NCBI RefSeq assembly: GCF_004358695.1
Contig: NZ_SNAA01000009.1
Location: 1-64,000 of the forward strand
DNA from: Palleronia sediminis
GTDB lineage: Bacteria > Pseudomonadota > Alphaproteobacteria > Rhodobacterales > Rhodobacteraceae
DNA: 64,000 bases
Direction of reading: 5' to 3'
Shown here piece by piece: positions 43,943 to 52,408 of this stretch. The position numbers and the translations under genes were made by a program. The notes under the pieces are model-generated. The model was not told the origin of the DNA, made no database searches, and saw only the letters and a program-made list of their open reading frames with translations. Positions within the stretch are counted from its first letter, which is position 1, and every line of letters starts with the position of its first letter.

Positions 43943-46057
43943 TCATCCCTTGCAGGTGCTGCGATAGGTGTCGTCGAACCGGTCCGAGCCAAAGCCCGCA
44001 AGCTCGAGCCCCAGCGAAAAGCTGGTCGAGGGCTCGACCCCGGCCGTGCCGGTAAAGCGGCGCGTGAGTCCCGCGGCGATCGAGATGCATTCGGTGCGGT
44101 ATTCCAGCCCGAGCCCGGCCTCGGCGGCGCGGTCGGCCTCGAGGTCGTAGCGCGCCCCGAGCGAGCCGATGACATGGCGCGACAGCCGCATCGAGGTATC
44201 GGCCACGAACTCGTTGAGATCGAGCGTGCGGTTCTCGCGCGGGTCGGCGTCGAGCCAGACATAGGCCCCTTCGAAGGTCACGCCCTCGCCGCGCACGGCC
44301 AGCCGGCTTTCGTTCTTGCGGATGTCGAGGCTGTCGTCGAACAGCGCGCGGGCGGTGAACTCGTAGGTCTCGCCGAGCGAGATGCGCCCCGCGGCAAGCC
44401 AGTCGCTTTCGGTGCCCGACAGGCCCGATCCGGGCGAAAACCCTTCGACCGGCTCGGCGCGAAAGATCCGCCCCCCCGAGGCCCCGACCGTCAGGCCGCC
44501 ATCGGCGACGGCCGTGAAGGCGAGCCCGAGATTGGCGCGCAGCCCGGTCTCGATCCGGTCCTGCCCCGGAAAGCGCGACATGGCCAGCAGGTTGCCCTCG
44601 TCGAACTCGACGAGGCGGCTGTCCTCGTTGGGCACGCGGTCGCCCCACGAGGGCGCATAGGCCACCTGCGCCACCGGCTCGAGCAGGTAGGACGTGCCGT
44701 CGGCGCCGCTGCGTTGCAGCGGCAGGCGCAACTCGCTGCTGATGCCCGGCGTGAAGCGGTCGCGCGTGCCGGCAAAGCGGCGATCCTCGGTCACTTCGTA
44801 GGCGGCGATCTCGGCCCCGACCGTGTTGGTCAGGACCAGCCCAGAGGCAAGAACGCGCCGGTCGATATAGCGCAGGTCGATATTGGCCGAGGTCGTGTCG
44901 CGCCCCGTGCCGTCGGCGCCCGAAGGGCGATAGATCGAGGTCGCTTCGAGCCCCAGCCGCAGCTCGCCTCGTCCCAGCCGCAGGCGTTGTTCATAGCCGT
45001 AATCGGCCACGGTCGAGGGGAGCTGGTCCTCGATCGCCATTTCCTCGGGGCGCAGCGTCTCGTAGCCCGCGATCGAGGCGGTCACGAGCTCGTCGCGGCG
45101 GGCACGGCTGATCCGCACCTCCTTCTCGAGCCGGTCGGCATCGTCATAGCCGTAATCGACGAGATAGGCCTCGTCGGACACCTCCTCGATGTCGATCTCG
45201 AGCCGGTAGCCCGCGGGCAGGCGGAACGCGGCATCGGCCGACAAGAAATAGCGCAGGTCGTCGGGGCGCAGCGTGTCGTCGCTGACGCTGGCGGTCAGGT
45301 CGATCTCGCCGAACCGCAGCGCCTGCCGATAGCGCGTCTCGAGGGTGCGCGTCTCTTCCGAGAGATAGGGGGTGAAGGTCACGTCGGCGCTGGGCCCGAG
45401 CGTGACGAAAAGCGGCTGCTTGAACCCCAGCCCGAGCTGGGTGGTCGAGCGCAGCCGCGGGATCAGGAACCCGGTGGCGCGCGGCCGCGTGCTGTCGGGC
45501 AGGCGCAGCGTCGGGAAATAGGCGACCGGCATCCCGAACAGGCGGAACTGCGCGCGGTCGAACCAGATCATGCTTTCCTGTTCGTCGTGGATCACGCGGC
45601 GGGCGCGGATCTCCCATGTGGGGGTGCCGCGGGCGGCGCAGATGTTGCAGGACGAGGCGACGGTATTGGCCATCTCGGTATAGCGGCCGTCGATGCGCGC
45701 AAGCTCGGTCGCGGCAAGCTGCAATTCGCGGTCGAGCACCAGCCGCGCCGAGGTCAGGATGCCGTTGCGCAGATCGGCGTCGAGCCGCCCCTGGTCGGCC
45801 ACGATCACCACGTCGTCGCCATCGTCGAGCCGGATCGGCCCCTCGATGGTCAGCCGCTTGGCGCCGCGGTCGTAGGTGATGCGCGTGGCCCGCAGCCGCG
45901 TGCCGTCGTAGAACACCTCGACCGCGCCCTCGGCTACCAGCACCGACCCGCCCTCGAGCCGCACGGTATCGGCCAGCAACGTGGCCGGCCCCGCCTCCTG
46001 CGATTGCAGGGCGGGGGGCGCGAAGGCCAGCAGGGCCGCAAGGAGGATCGCGCGCAT
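43943..46057 (-). CDS. lptD: LPS-assembly protein LptD
   Basis: LptD is the outer-membrane barrel that inserts LPS. The 704-residue protein has a short signal (MRAILLAALLAFAPPAL), an OstA/LptA-like periplasmic domain (LLADTVRLEGGSVLVAEGAVEVFYDG), then the LptD barrel with SSCNICAARGTPTWEIRA, YFPTLRLPD, TGFLIPRL and many alternating strands, ending CKG. Cysteines in SSCNIC and at the C terminus could form the interdomain disulfides. Its ATG overlaps the lptG stop (ATGA). No lptE is adjacent. Confidence 0.95.
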   Translation of the reverse strand: MRAILLAALLAFAPPALQSQEAGPATLLADTVRLEGGSVLVAEGAVEVFYDGTRLRATRITYDRGAKRLTIEGPIRLDDGDDVVIVADQGRLDADLRNGILTSARLVLDRELQLAATELARIDGRYTEMANTVASSCNICAARGTPTWEIRARRVIHDEQESMIWFDRAQFRLFGMPVAYFPTLRLPDSTRPRATGFLIPRLRSTTQLGLGFKQPLFVTLGPSADVTFTPYLSEETRTLETRYRQALRFGEIDLTASVSDDTLRPDDLRYFLSADAAFRLPAGYRLEIDIEEVSDEAYLVDYGYDDADRLEKEVRISRARRDELVTASIAGYETLRPEEMAIEDQLPSTVADYGYEQRLRLGRGELRLGLEATSIYRPSGADGTGRDTTSANIDLRYIDRRVLASGLVLTNTVGAEIAAYEVTEDRRFAGTRDRFTPGISSELRLPLQRSGADGTSYLLEPVAQVAYAPSWGDRVPNEDSRLVEFDEGNLLAMSRFPGQDRIETGLRANLGLAFTAVADGGLTVGASGGRIFRAEPVEGFSPGSGLSGTESDWLAAGRISLGETYEFTARALFDDSLDIRKNESRLAVRGEGVTFEGAYVWLDADPRENRTLDLNEFVADTSMRLSRHVIGSLGARYDLEADRAAEAGLGLEYRTECISIAAGLTRRFTGTAGVEPSTSFSLGLELAGFGSDRFDDTYRSTCKG

Positions 46058-47151
46058 CAGCCGTCTTCCCAGTGCAGAATCAGCCCCAGCGGCAAGAGCG
46101 CCGCGGCGACCGGCGGACCCCATGCCGCCAGAAGGACCGGCAGGCGCCCGCTTTCTCCCAGGATCTGCGCGAAATTTCGGATGAAGAAAAGGGCGAAGGC
46201 CAGGGTGAGGGCCATCAGCACCATGCTGCCCGTCCGGGCAAAGCGGGTGTGGCGCATGGTAAAGGCCGCGCCGACCAGCATCATCGCGGCCAGGAGCAGC
46301 GGTTGCGCCAGCTCCATGTGCAGCCAGACGCGGTGGCGCCGGGCCGAGAACCCGGCCGCTTCGAGCTGCGCGATGAAGCGGGGCAGATCCCAGACGGGAA
46401 TGGCGGCGGGGTTGGCGAAACTGTCGAGGATCTGGTTCGCCGTCAGGCTCGAGGGCAGGCGCAGCGCCTCGTGCGTCAGCGCACCCGCCTCGGGGTTGGG
46501 CGCGTCGAAACGCCATTCCTTGGCGTCGCGGATCGCCCAGGCGCCGTCGATCAGCGCGGCACGGGCGGCCTCTATGCGAAAGGTCGGGCTGCCCGCCCCG
46601 TCGAAGCCGAGAAACGTCACCGCCGCAAGCTCGGTCCCGTCGGCATTGGCGCGCGCGGCGTTGATGACGGTCTGCCCCCGCCCGTCGCCCTGCCGCAGCC
46701 AGAGCCCCTGCGAGCTGAGCGACAGCGCCGAGACCGCGCGCCCCGCCAGCCGCTCGGCGGCGGCGTCGTAGCGGGTCGAGGTCGCCGCGACGATGGGGTT
46801 GAGCACCGTCACCGCCAGCGCGCCGAAGACCAGCGTGACGACGAGGGGCGCGCCCAGCACCCGCAGCGCCGACCGCCCCGAGGCGCGCGCGGCCACCAGC
46901 TCGGAACTGCGCGCCAGCGACAGAAACAGCGTGAGCGTGGCGATGATGACGAGCAGCGGCAGGATGGTATAGAGCGTCTCGGGCACGCTCAGCGCCGTCA
47001 GCCCGACGATGGCGGCAAAGGCCACGTCGTCCCCCTCGAAACGGCGCACCTGGTCGACCAGCTCGATCAGCAGCAGCAGCCCGAAGAACACGGCCACCGT
47101 CAGCCCAAGCGCCACCGCGAAGCGGCGCGCGAAATAGCGTTGCAGGATCAT
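46057..47151 (-). CDS. lptG: LPS export ABC transporter permease LptG
   Basis: LptG pairs with LptF and the LptB ATPase to extract LPS from the inner membrane. The 364-residue protein has three N-terminal membrane helices (for example ALGLTVAVFFGLLLLIELV), a long periplasmic jellyroll domain, and three C-terminal helices ending LLPLGLILHWEDG. YFARRF at the start and GRSALRVL in the first loop are typical. Both ends overlap neighbours (lptF upstream, lptD downstream) by 4 bp. Confidence 0.94.
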   Translation of the reverse strand: MILQRYFARRFAVALGLTVAVFFGLLLLIELVDQVRRFEGDDVAFAAIVGLTALSVPETLYTILPLLVIIATLTLFLSLARSSELVAARASGRSALRVLGAPLVVTLVFGALAVTVLNPIVAATSTRYDAAAERLAGRAVSALSLSSQGLWLRQGDGRGQTVINAARANADGTELAAVTFLGFDGAGSPTFRIEAARAALIDGAWAIRDAKEWRFDAPNPEAGALTHEALRLPSSLTANQILDSFANPAAIPVWDLPRFIAQLEAAGFSARRHRVWLHMELAQPLLLAAMMLVGAAFTMRHTRFARTGSMVLMALTLAFALFFIRNFAQILGESGRLPVLLAAWGPPVAAALLPLGLILHWEDG

Positions 47152-48281
47152 GCCGCGGCCCCCGCCATGCCGCGCGCGCGCGGACGGCGGTGCGACCGTC
47201 CCGCCAGCCACAGGCAGGCGCCCGAGACGGCGAGCCCCGCGGCGGGCGGCAGGTAGACCAGCGCCCACATCCGCGGATCGGTGCGCGCCGCGTCCGAAGC
47301 GAGGTTGCGCGACAGCTCCAGCACGATGAGCGCGAGCGCGGCGCCGCCCACCTGCCGCCATGTGCCGAACCGCGAAAATCCCCCCAGCATCATCACCGAA
47401 AATCCCAGGACCGCCGCGGCCAGCACCTGCGCGCCCTGCTCGACGCGCATGTGCAGCGCCAGCCACAGCTCGGCGCCGCTCGCGCCCAGCTCGTCCGCAA
47501 GCTCGGGCCCCGCGGCCCAAAGCTCGGCCGTGGGCACGGCGTCGATATCGCGCGGGCCGCGCGCGGTCAGGTCGATCAGACCCGAGATGTCAAAGGCGAA
47601 ATCGTCGAAACGCGTCGTCGAGAGCCGCCCCGTCGCGGCCGTAAGATCCTGCACCAGACCGTCGAACATCAGCAGCCGCGGCCCCTGCGCAGTGGGCACC
47701 AGCAACGCGCGCTCGGCGGTATAGGTCGTCTCGACCCCCGGTTCGCGGTCGTCGGACAGGAACACGCCCAAAAGCTCGGTCTCGGGGGTGATCTCGCGGA
47801 TATAGACGGTCAGCCCGGGGGCGGGATGCAGGAACTCGCCATCGGTCAGCAGCCCCGAGGTCACGTCCTCGGCGATCTCGGCGCTGCGCTCGTCCAGCCG
47901 CGCCTTGGCGAGCGGCCCGACCGCCAGCGTCAGCGCCAGCGCAACCGAGGCCCCGAGCAGCCCGAACAGCGCGACCGGGCGGGCCAGCCGCAAGGGCGAG
48001 ATGCCCGACGAATGGGCGACGACAAGCTCGCGCTCGGCCCGCATCCGGTTGGCCACCTGCACCCCGGCGGCAAAGGCCGAGACCGGCAGCACGAGGCGGA
48101 TGACGTTGGGCAGGGTCAACACCGTCAGCTCGAGAAACACCGCGCCCGCCTGTCCGCTGCCGATCAGGCGGTCGAACAGCCCCACCGCCTGGTTCACCCA
48201 GTAGATGGCCACCAGCAACAGGCTGAAAAAGCCGAACAGCCGTACGAGCTGAGCCAGCAGGTATCTGTCGAATGTCCTCAC
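47148..48281 (-). CDS. lptF: LPS export ABC transporter permease LptF
   Basis: The 377-residue inner-membrane protein has the same plan as LptG: FDRYLLAQLVRLFGFFSLLLVAIYWV at the start, RMRAERELVVAHSSGISPLRLARP in the cytosolic coupling loop, a periplasmic domain, and C-terminal helices with LGFSVMMLGGFSRFGTWRQVG. The GTG at 48281 is the only start giving the full first helix. It opens the envelope operon and is divergent from pepA. Confidence 0.94.
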   Translation of the reverse strand: MRTFDRYLLAQLVRLFGFFSLLLVAIYWVNQAVGLFDRLIGSGQAGAVFLELTVLTLPNVIRLVLPVSAFAAGVQVANRMRAERELVVAHSSGISPLRLARPVALFGLLGASVALALTLAVGPLAKARLDERSAEIAEDVTSGLLTDGEFLHPAPGLTVYIREITPETELLGVFLSDDREPGVETTYTAERALLVPTAQGPRLLMFDGLVQDLTAATGRLSTTRFDDFAFDISGLIDLTARGPRDIDAVPTAELWAAGPELADELGASGAELWLALHMRVEQGAQVLAAAVLGFSVMMLGGFSRFGTWRQVGGAALALIVLELSRNLASDAARTDPRMWALVYLPPAAGLAVSGACLWLAGRSHRRPRARGMAGAAA

Positions 48282-48435
48282 CTGCCGGCCGCCCCCCCGT
48301 CATGCCCCGCGCCCGGCCCAGCCTAGCGCAGCGCGCCGCGGCCCGAAACTGCCTTCTGGCCATCGGCGGGGACCGGGCCTAGACATGGGCCGCGCGCGCC
48401 CGCCGCGCGACCTGCCACATCCCCGGAGACGCCAG

Positions 48436-49914
48436 ATGACCACCCCCCTCGCCATCCATACCGCATCGTCGGATATCGAAACCCTGGCCTCGGTGCAGGG
48501 GGCGCTTGCCGTTTTCGCGGGCGGGGATGGCAAGCTCGACCGGCTGGCGCGGCGGGTGAACCGCCTGACCGGCGGCGCGATCGAGCGCGCGGTGGCCGAC
48601 AAGTCCTTTGCCGAGGGCAAGCCCGGCCATGTCACCGTGCTGAACTTCCCGCAAAAGATGGAGGCCCGCGCCGTGCTGGTCGTGCGGCTCGAGCCGCGCG
48701 CGCCCGAGGACGAGGCGCGCCGGGCGGGCGTGGCCGTGGCCCGCGCGATGCCCGGCCGGACGGTGACGCTGGCGCTGGGCAACCGCCGCCACGCGGCCGC
48801 CGTGGCGATGGGCACGGTTCTGCGCGCCTATGACTACCGCGACCAGCGCAGCCCCGGCGACAAGGACGACGCCGAAGAGGGCGCCGTCACGCTCATGCTC
48901 GACGATCCCGAGGCCGCGCGCGACGCGGTCGCCGATATCGCGGCCATGGCCGAAGGGGTGTTTCTTGCGCGCGACCTCGTGAACGACCCGGCCAACGTGT
49001 TGACGACGACGAGCTATGCGGAACGGCTCCGGGCGCTTTCCGAACACGGGCTCGAGGTCGAGGTGCTGGAGGAGGACCGCCTGGCCGAGCTCGGGATGGG
49101 CGCGCTTCTGTCGGTGGGGCAGGGCTCGGACAGCCCGTCCAAGGTCGTGGTGATGAAATGGATGGGCGGCGAGACCGATGCCGCACCGCTGGCGCTGGTG
49201 GGCAAGGGCGTCGTCTTCGACACCGGGGGGATCTCGCTCAAGCCCGCCGCCGGCATGGAAGAGATGACGATGGACATGGGCGGCTCGGCCGTGGTCGCGG
49301 GTGTCATGTCGGCGCTCGCCCGGCGCAAGGCCCGCGCCAATGTCGTGGGGCTGGTGGGCCTTGTCGAGAACATGCCCTCGGGCCGCGCGACGCGCCCCGG
49401 CGACGTGGTGCGCGCGATGAAGGGCGACACGATCGAGGTCATCAACACCGACGCCGAGGGGCGGCTCGTGCTGGCCGACGTGATGTGGTACGCGCAGGAA
49501 ACCTTCAAGCCGGCCGCGATGATCGATTTCGCCACGCTGACCGGGGCCATCGTGATCGGGCTCGGCCATCACAATGCGGGCGTGTTCTGCAACGACGACG
49601 CGCTGGCCGCGGGCATCCTCGGCGCGGCGGGCGCGGCGGGCGAGGGCGCGTGGCGGATGCCGCTGGGCGAGGAATACGCCGAACAGCTCAAGTCGCGCAT
49701 CGCCGATGTCAAGAACGTGGGCGGCCGTCCCGGCGGCGCCGTCACCGCGGCGGAGTTCCTGCGCCGTTTCGTGCAAAAGGACATGCCCTGGGCGCATGTC
49801 GACATCGCCGGCGTGGCCGCGACGAGCTTTGACAGCCCCTATGCGCCCAAGGGTGCGACGGGCTGGGGCGTGCGCGCCATCGACCGGCTGATCCGCGACC
49901 GGTTCGAGGGCTGA
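48436..49914 (+). CDS. pepA: Leucyl aminopeptidase (M17)
   Basis: This cytosolic dizinc aminopeptidase removes N-terminal residues; in some bacteria it also binds DNA. The 492-residue protein has LVGKGVVFDTGGISLKP (Lys and Asp of the metal site), MDMGGSAVVAGV, VVGLVGLVENMPSGRATRPGDVV and the M17 signature NTDAEGRLVLADV, then HVDIAGVAATS. The ATG at 48436 follows GGAGACGCCAG. It is divergent from lptF and followed by holC. Confidence 0.95.
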   Translation: MTTPLAIHTASSDIETLASVQGALAVFAGGDGKLDRLARRVNRLTGGAIERAVADKSFAEGKPGHVTVLNFPQKMEARAVLVVRLEPRAPEDEARRAGVAVARAMPGRTVTLALGNRRHAAAVAMGTVLRAYDYRDQRSPGDKDDAEEGAVTLMLDDPEAARDAVADIAAMAEGVFLARDLVNDPANVLTTTSYAERLRALSEHGLEVEVLEEDRLAELGMGALLSVGQGSDSPSKVVVMKWMGGETDAAPLALVGKGVVFDTGGISLKPAAGMEEMTMDMGGSAVVAGVMSALARRKARANVVGLVGLVENMPSGRATRPGDVVRAMKGDTIEVINTDAEGRLVLADVMWYAQETFKPAAMIDFATLTGAIVIGLGHHNAGVFCNDDALAAGILGAAGAAGEGAWRMPLGEEYAEQLKSRIADVKNVGGRPGGAVTAAEFLRRFVQKDMPWAHVDIAGVAATSFDSPYAPKGATGWGVRAIDRLIRDRFEG

Positions 49915-49954
49915 GCGGTCCGCGCCCGCGCGGATCGGGAAAGGACGGGCGGGG

Positions 49955-50413
49955 ATGGGCGCGGTCTATTTCTACCACCTCACGCGCCGCCCGCTCGAGG
50001 CGGTGCTGCCGCAGCTGCTCGAACGGGCGCTGGCGCAGGGCTGGCGCGTGTCGCTGCGCGCGCGGACGGACGCGATGCTCGACCGGCTCGATGACGCGCT
50101 CTGGACCGATCCGCCCGACGGGTTCCTGCCCCATGCGCGCGACGGCGGGCCGCAGGACGCGGCGCAGCCGATCCTCCTGACGCTCGGGGAGACGGTGCCC
50201 GAGGGGCGCGATTGCCTGATCTGTGTCGAGGGCGCGCCCATGGCCGCGGCCGAGGTCGCGGCGCTGGCGCGGGGCTGCGTGATCTTCGACGGGGGCGACG
50301 CGGCGGCGCTGGCGCAGGCGCGCGACCAGTGGCGCGCGCTGACAGGCGCGGGCGTGGCGGCGCAATACTGGTCCGAGGAATCGGGCCAGTGGCAGAAAAA
50401 GGCCGAACGCTGA
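49955..50413 (+). CDS. holC: DNA polymerase III subunit chi
   Basis: Chi links the clamp loader to SSB. The 152-residue protein begins MGAVYFYHLTRRPLEAVLPQLLERA, has TDPPDGFLPHARDG and ILLTLGE, and ends DQWRALTGAGVAAQYWSEESGQWQKKAER, close to the usual HolC tail. The pepA-holC order is common in proteobacteria. An AAAGGACGGG site precedes the ATG. Confidence 0.92.
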   Translation: MGAVYFYHLTRRPLEAVLPQLLERALAQGWRVSLRARTDAMLDRLDDALWTDPPDGFLPHARDGGPQDAAQPILLTLGETVPEGRDCLICVEGAPMAAAEVAALARGCVIFDGGDAAALAQARDQWRALTGAGVAAQYWSEESGQWQKKAER

Positions 50414-50436
50414 GGCCGCGCCGCACCCCGCGCACG

Positions 50437-50462
50437 AAAAAGGAGGCCGCGCGGGCCTCCTT
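50437..50462 (-). terminator. Bidirectional intrinsic terminator between holC and the PRC-barrel gene
   Basis: A 9-bp stem AAGGAGGCC / GGCCTCCTT with a 5-nt loop spans 50440-50462, and the run of five A at 50437-50441 provides a T tail on the minus strand. It lies 27 bp past the leftward PRC-barrel stop and 24 bp past the rightward holC stop, so it can serve both. Confidence 0.85.
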
Positions 50463-50489
50463 CAGCGTCAGTCCGTGGCGTGGGCAGGC

Positions 50490-51017
50490 TTACTGCCAGA
50501 AGCCTTCGTCGACGCCTTCCATGGACTCGAGCTCTTCCTCGTTCATGCGGGTGACATAGGCATAGCTGTCCGCGGCCACGAGGTTGAGGTCGTCGACCGA
50601 GATCATCACGTGCTTGTCGCCGATATCGAGGAAGCCGCCGACTTCGGCCACGATGCCCTTGAGATCGCCGTTATGGTCGAGCACGAGATCCTCGATCTCG
50701 CCGATCTGGTTCCAGTCGGCGCCCACGGTGTCATAGGTCAGTTCGGGGTCCCAGCCTTCGTCATCGGCCTCGTTGATCGTGTAGATCGGGCTGCCGGTCA
50801 GGTCGCGCGAGCGGATGAGCTGATCGCGCATCCCCATCATGTCCGCGCTGGCGGTCATGCTGGCGGCGCTGTCGTTCATCATGTCTCCGTCGGTCATCTG
50901 CTCGTCGGCCATCATGTCGCCGTCGGTCATCTGGGTGTCGTCGGTGGCGTCCTGCGCGAAGGCGGCGGTGCCGGTGGCAAGGACGAGGGCGAGTGCGGTG
51001 GACGTGATGCGTTGCAT
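50490..51017 (-). CDS. Exported PRC-barrel domain protein
   Basis: The 175-residue protein has a signal peptide (MQRITSTALALVLATGTAAFA), then an acidic Met-rich stretch with the heptad MTDGDMM twice, and a PRC-barrel (LIRSRDLTGSPIYTINEADDEGW, IGEIEDLVLDHNGDLKGIVAEVGGFLDIGDKHVMI). Such proteins are common in roseobacters and presumed stress-related; the ligand is unknown. GAGGAG lies 7 bp before the ATG at 51017; an upstream in-frame TTG is less likely. It ends at a strong terminator. Confidence 0.85.
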   Translation of the reverse strand: MQRITSTALALVLATGTAAFAQDATDDTQMTDGDMMADEQMTDGDMMNDSAASMTASADMMGMRDQLIRSRDLTGSPIYTINEADDEGWDPELTYDTVGADWNQIGEIEDLVLDHNGDLKGIVAEVGGFLDIGDKHVMISVDDLNLVAADSYAYVTRMNEEELESMEGVDEGFWQ

Positions 51018-51093
51018 GTGCAAGCTCCTCTGAATTCATCGAGTTATGCGCCTACAACCAGCCGCGCCCGCAGCGGTTCCCGGCCCGCCCCCC

Positions 51094-51113
51094 CGATTTT
51101 TCCAGAAAAATCG
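51094..51113. repeat. Perfect AT-core inverted repeat
   Basis: CGATTTTTC-CA-GAAAAATCG lies between the exported PRC-barrel gene and the protease gene. A closely similar palindrome with 9-bp arms is at 52434-52454. Both are of the kind often dispersed in this bacterial group and could act as weak terminators or mRNA 3' ends. Confidence 0.6.
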
Positions 51114-51132
51114 CCCCGCCGAAGCGGAACCC

Positions 51133-51714
51133 TCACCGCGTGAGGGTCAGGCGGCCATCCGCGATCTCGATGCGCCCGAAATGCTGGAGATAGCTCATCC
51201 CCATGAGCGACCCGGACATGTCGCCGCCATTGACCATGGCCGGCACGCCGCGCTCGACCATGTCGCCCAGCCGCACCTCGCCCAGGCTGACGCGGGCCAG
51301 CGGCACCACGCCGTTCGCGGTCTGGGCCCGGCCGAGATAGGCCAGCCGGTCGGGGTCGATGCCGATGCGCTGCGCGTCGCGCCGGCTCAGCACGAGATCC
51401 GAGGCGCCGGTGTCGACGATGAACTCGACCGGCGTGCCCTCGATGCCGAGGATGACGCGGAAATGCCCGTCATAGCTTTGCGGGACGACGAGGCTGCCCT
51501 CGACGCTCATCGCCTGGCGCGGCGGCAGGACCTCGTCGCGGATATCCGACCACAGCGCCGCGCCCGCGATCACGCCGACAAAGATCAGCCCCCACAGCGC
51601 GAGCTGTTGCAACGTCCGCGACAGCGACTGGCGGTTCTGCACGATGAAAAAGCCAAACACCGCCGCGCCCAGCAGCGCGAGATAGAGGAAGGATGCGATG
51701 GAATCTCCGGCCAT
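51133..51714 (-). CDS. Membrane-anchored retropepsin-like aspartic protease
   Basis: The 193-residue protein has two N-terminal hydrophobic helices (FLYLALLGAAVFGFFIV and LALWGLIFVGVIAGAAL) followed by a single aspartic protease domain: GTPVEFIVDTGASDLVLS holds the catalytic DTGAS, with MGMSYLQHFGRIEIADGRLTLTR at the end. One DTG motif per chain implies a homodimer, as in clan AA proteases of proteobacteria (TIGR02281 type). Substrate unknown. MarC is 45 bp upstream. Confidence 0.88.
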   Translation of the reverse strand: MAGDSIASFLYLALLGAAVFGFFIVQNRQSLSRTLQQLALWGLIFVGVIAGAALWSDIRDEVLPPRQAMSVEGSLVVPQSYDGHFRVILGIEGTPVEFIVDTGASDLVLSRRDAQRIGIDPDRLAYLGRAQTANGVVPLARVSLGEVRLGDMVERGVPAMVNGGDMSGSLMGMSYLQHFGRIEIADGRLTLTR

Positions 51715-51758
51715 GGTCGAGAGATAGGGCCGGGGGCGCGGAACGCCAAGAGGCGCGC

Positions 51759-52379
51759 TCAGCCCGCCAGCACACCCGAATTCACGATCCCGTCCAGCAC
51801 GAACTGCACCGACAGCGCGGCCAGCAGCATCCCCAGAAGACGCGTGGTGACGAGGATGCCGGTCTCGCCCAGCGCGCGCTCGATCGCCTCGGCCGAGAGA
51901 AAGAACAGAAAGCAGATGAGAAAGATGAACAGCACCACCGCCAGCACCCCGGCCATGGTCAGCGGATCGCCGCTTTGCCCGGCGAGCAGGATCACCGAGG
52001 CGATGCTGCCCGGCCCCGCCAGCAGCGGGATGGCGATGGGAAAGACCGACGGATCCTCGCCCGGCTCGTCGGGCGCCTGGTCCTGCCGCCGCTTGTTGCG
52101 CCGCCCGAACAGCATCTCGAGCGCGGTGAGAAACAGCAGGATGCCGCCCGCGATGCGAAAGGCGGCCAGCGAGATGCCGATGGATTGCAGCAGCGCCTCG
52201 CCCGCGACGGTAAAGGCCGCGAGCACCGCGATGGCCGTGGCGCAGGCGCGGATGGCCACCCCGCGCCGCGCGCGCCGGTCCATGCCCTGCGTCAGCGCGA
52301 CGAAGATCGGCGTGGTGCCGATGGGGTCGATCACCACGATCAGCGTGACGAAGACGGTGACGAGGAACTCGACCGGCAT
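51759..52379 (-). CDS. MarC-family integral membrane protein
   Basis: The 206-residue protein has six hydrophobic segments. Family motifs are VIDPIGTTPIFVALT in the first third, FRIAGGILLFLTALEMLFG, and IPLLAGPGSIASVILLA in the second half. MarC was once linked to multiple antibiotic resistance, but that role was not upheld; transport function is unknown. It follows the ABC-F gene on the same strand. Confidence 0.92.
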   Translation of the reverse strand: MPVEFLVTVFVTLIVVIDPIGTTPIFVALTQGMDRRARRGVAIRACATAIAVLAAFTVAGEALLQSIGISLAAFRIAGGILLFLTALEMLFGRRNKRRQDQAPDEPGEDPSVFPIAIPLLAGPGSIASVILLAGQSGDPLTMAGVLAVVLFIFLICFLFFLSAEAIERALGETGILVTTRLLGMLLAALSVQFVLDGIVNSGVLAG

Positions 52380-52408
52380 CGGCTAGACGCGCGCCCCCGC
52401 GGCGCGGC

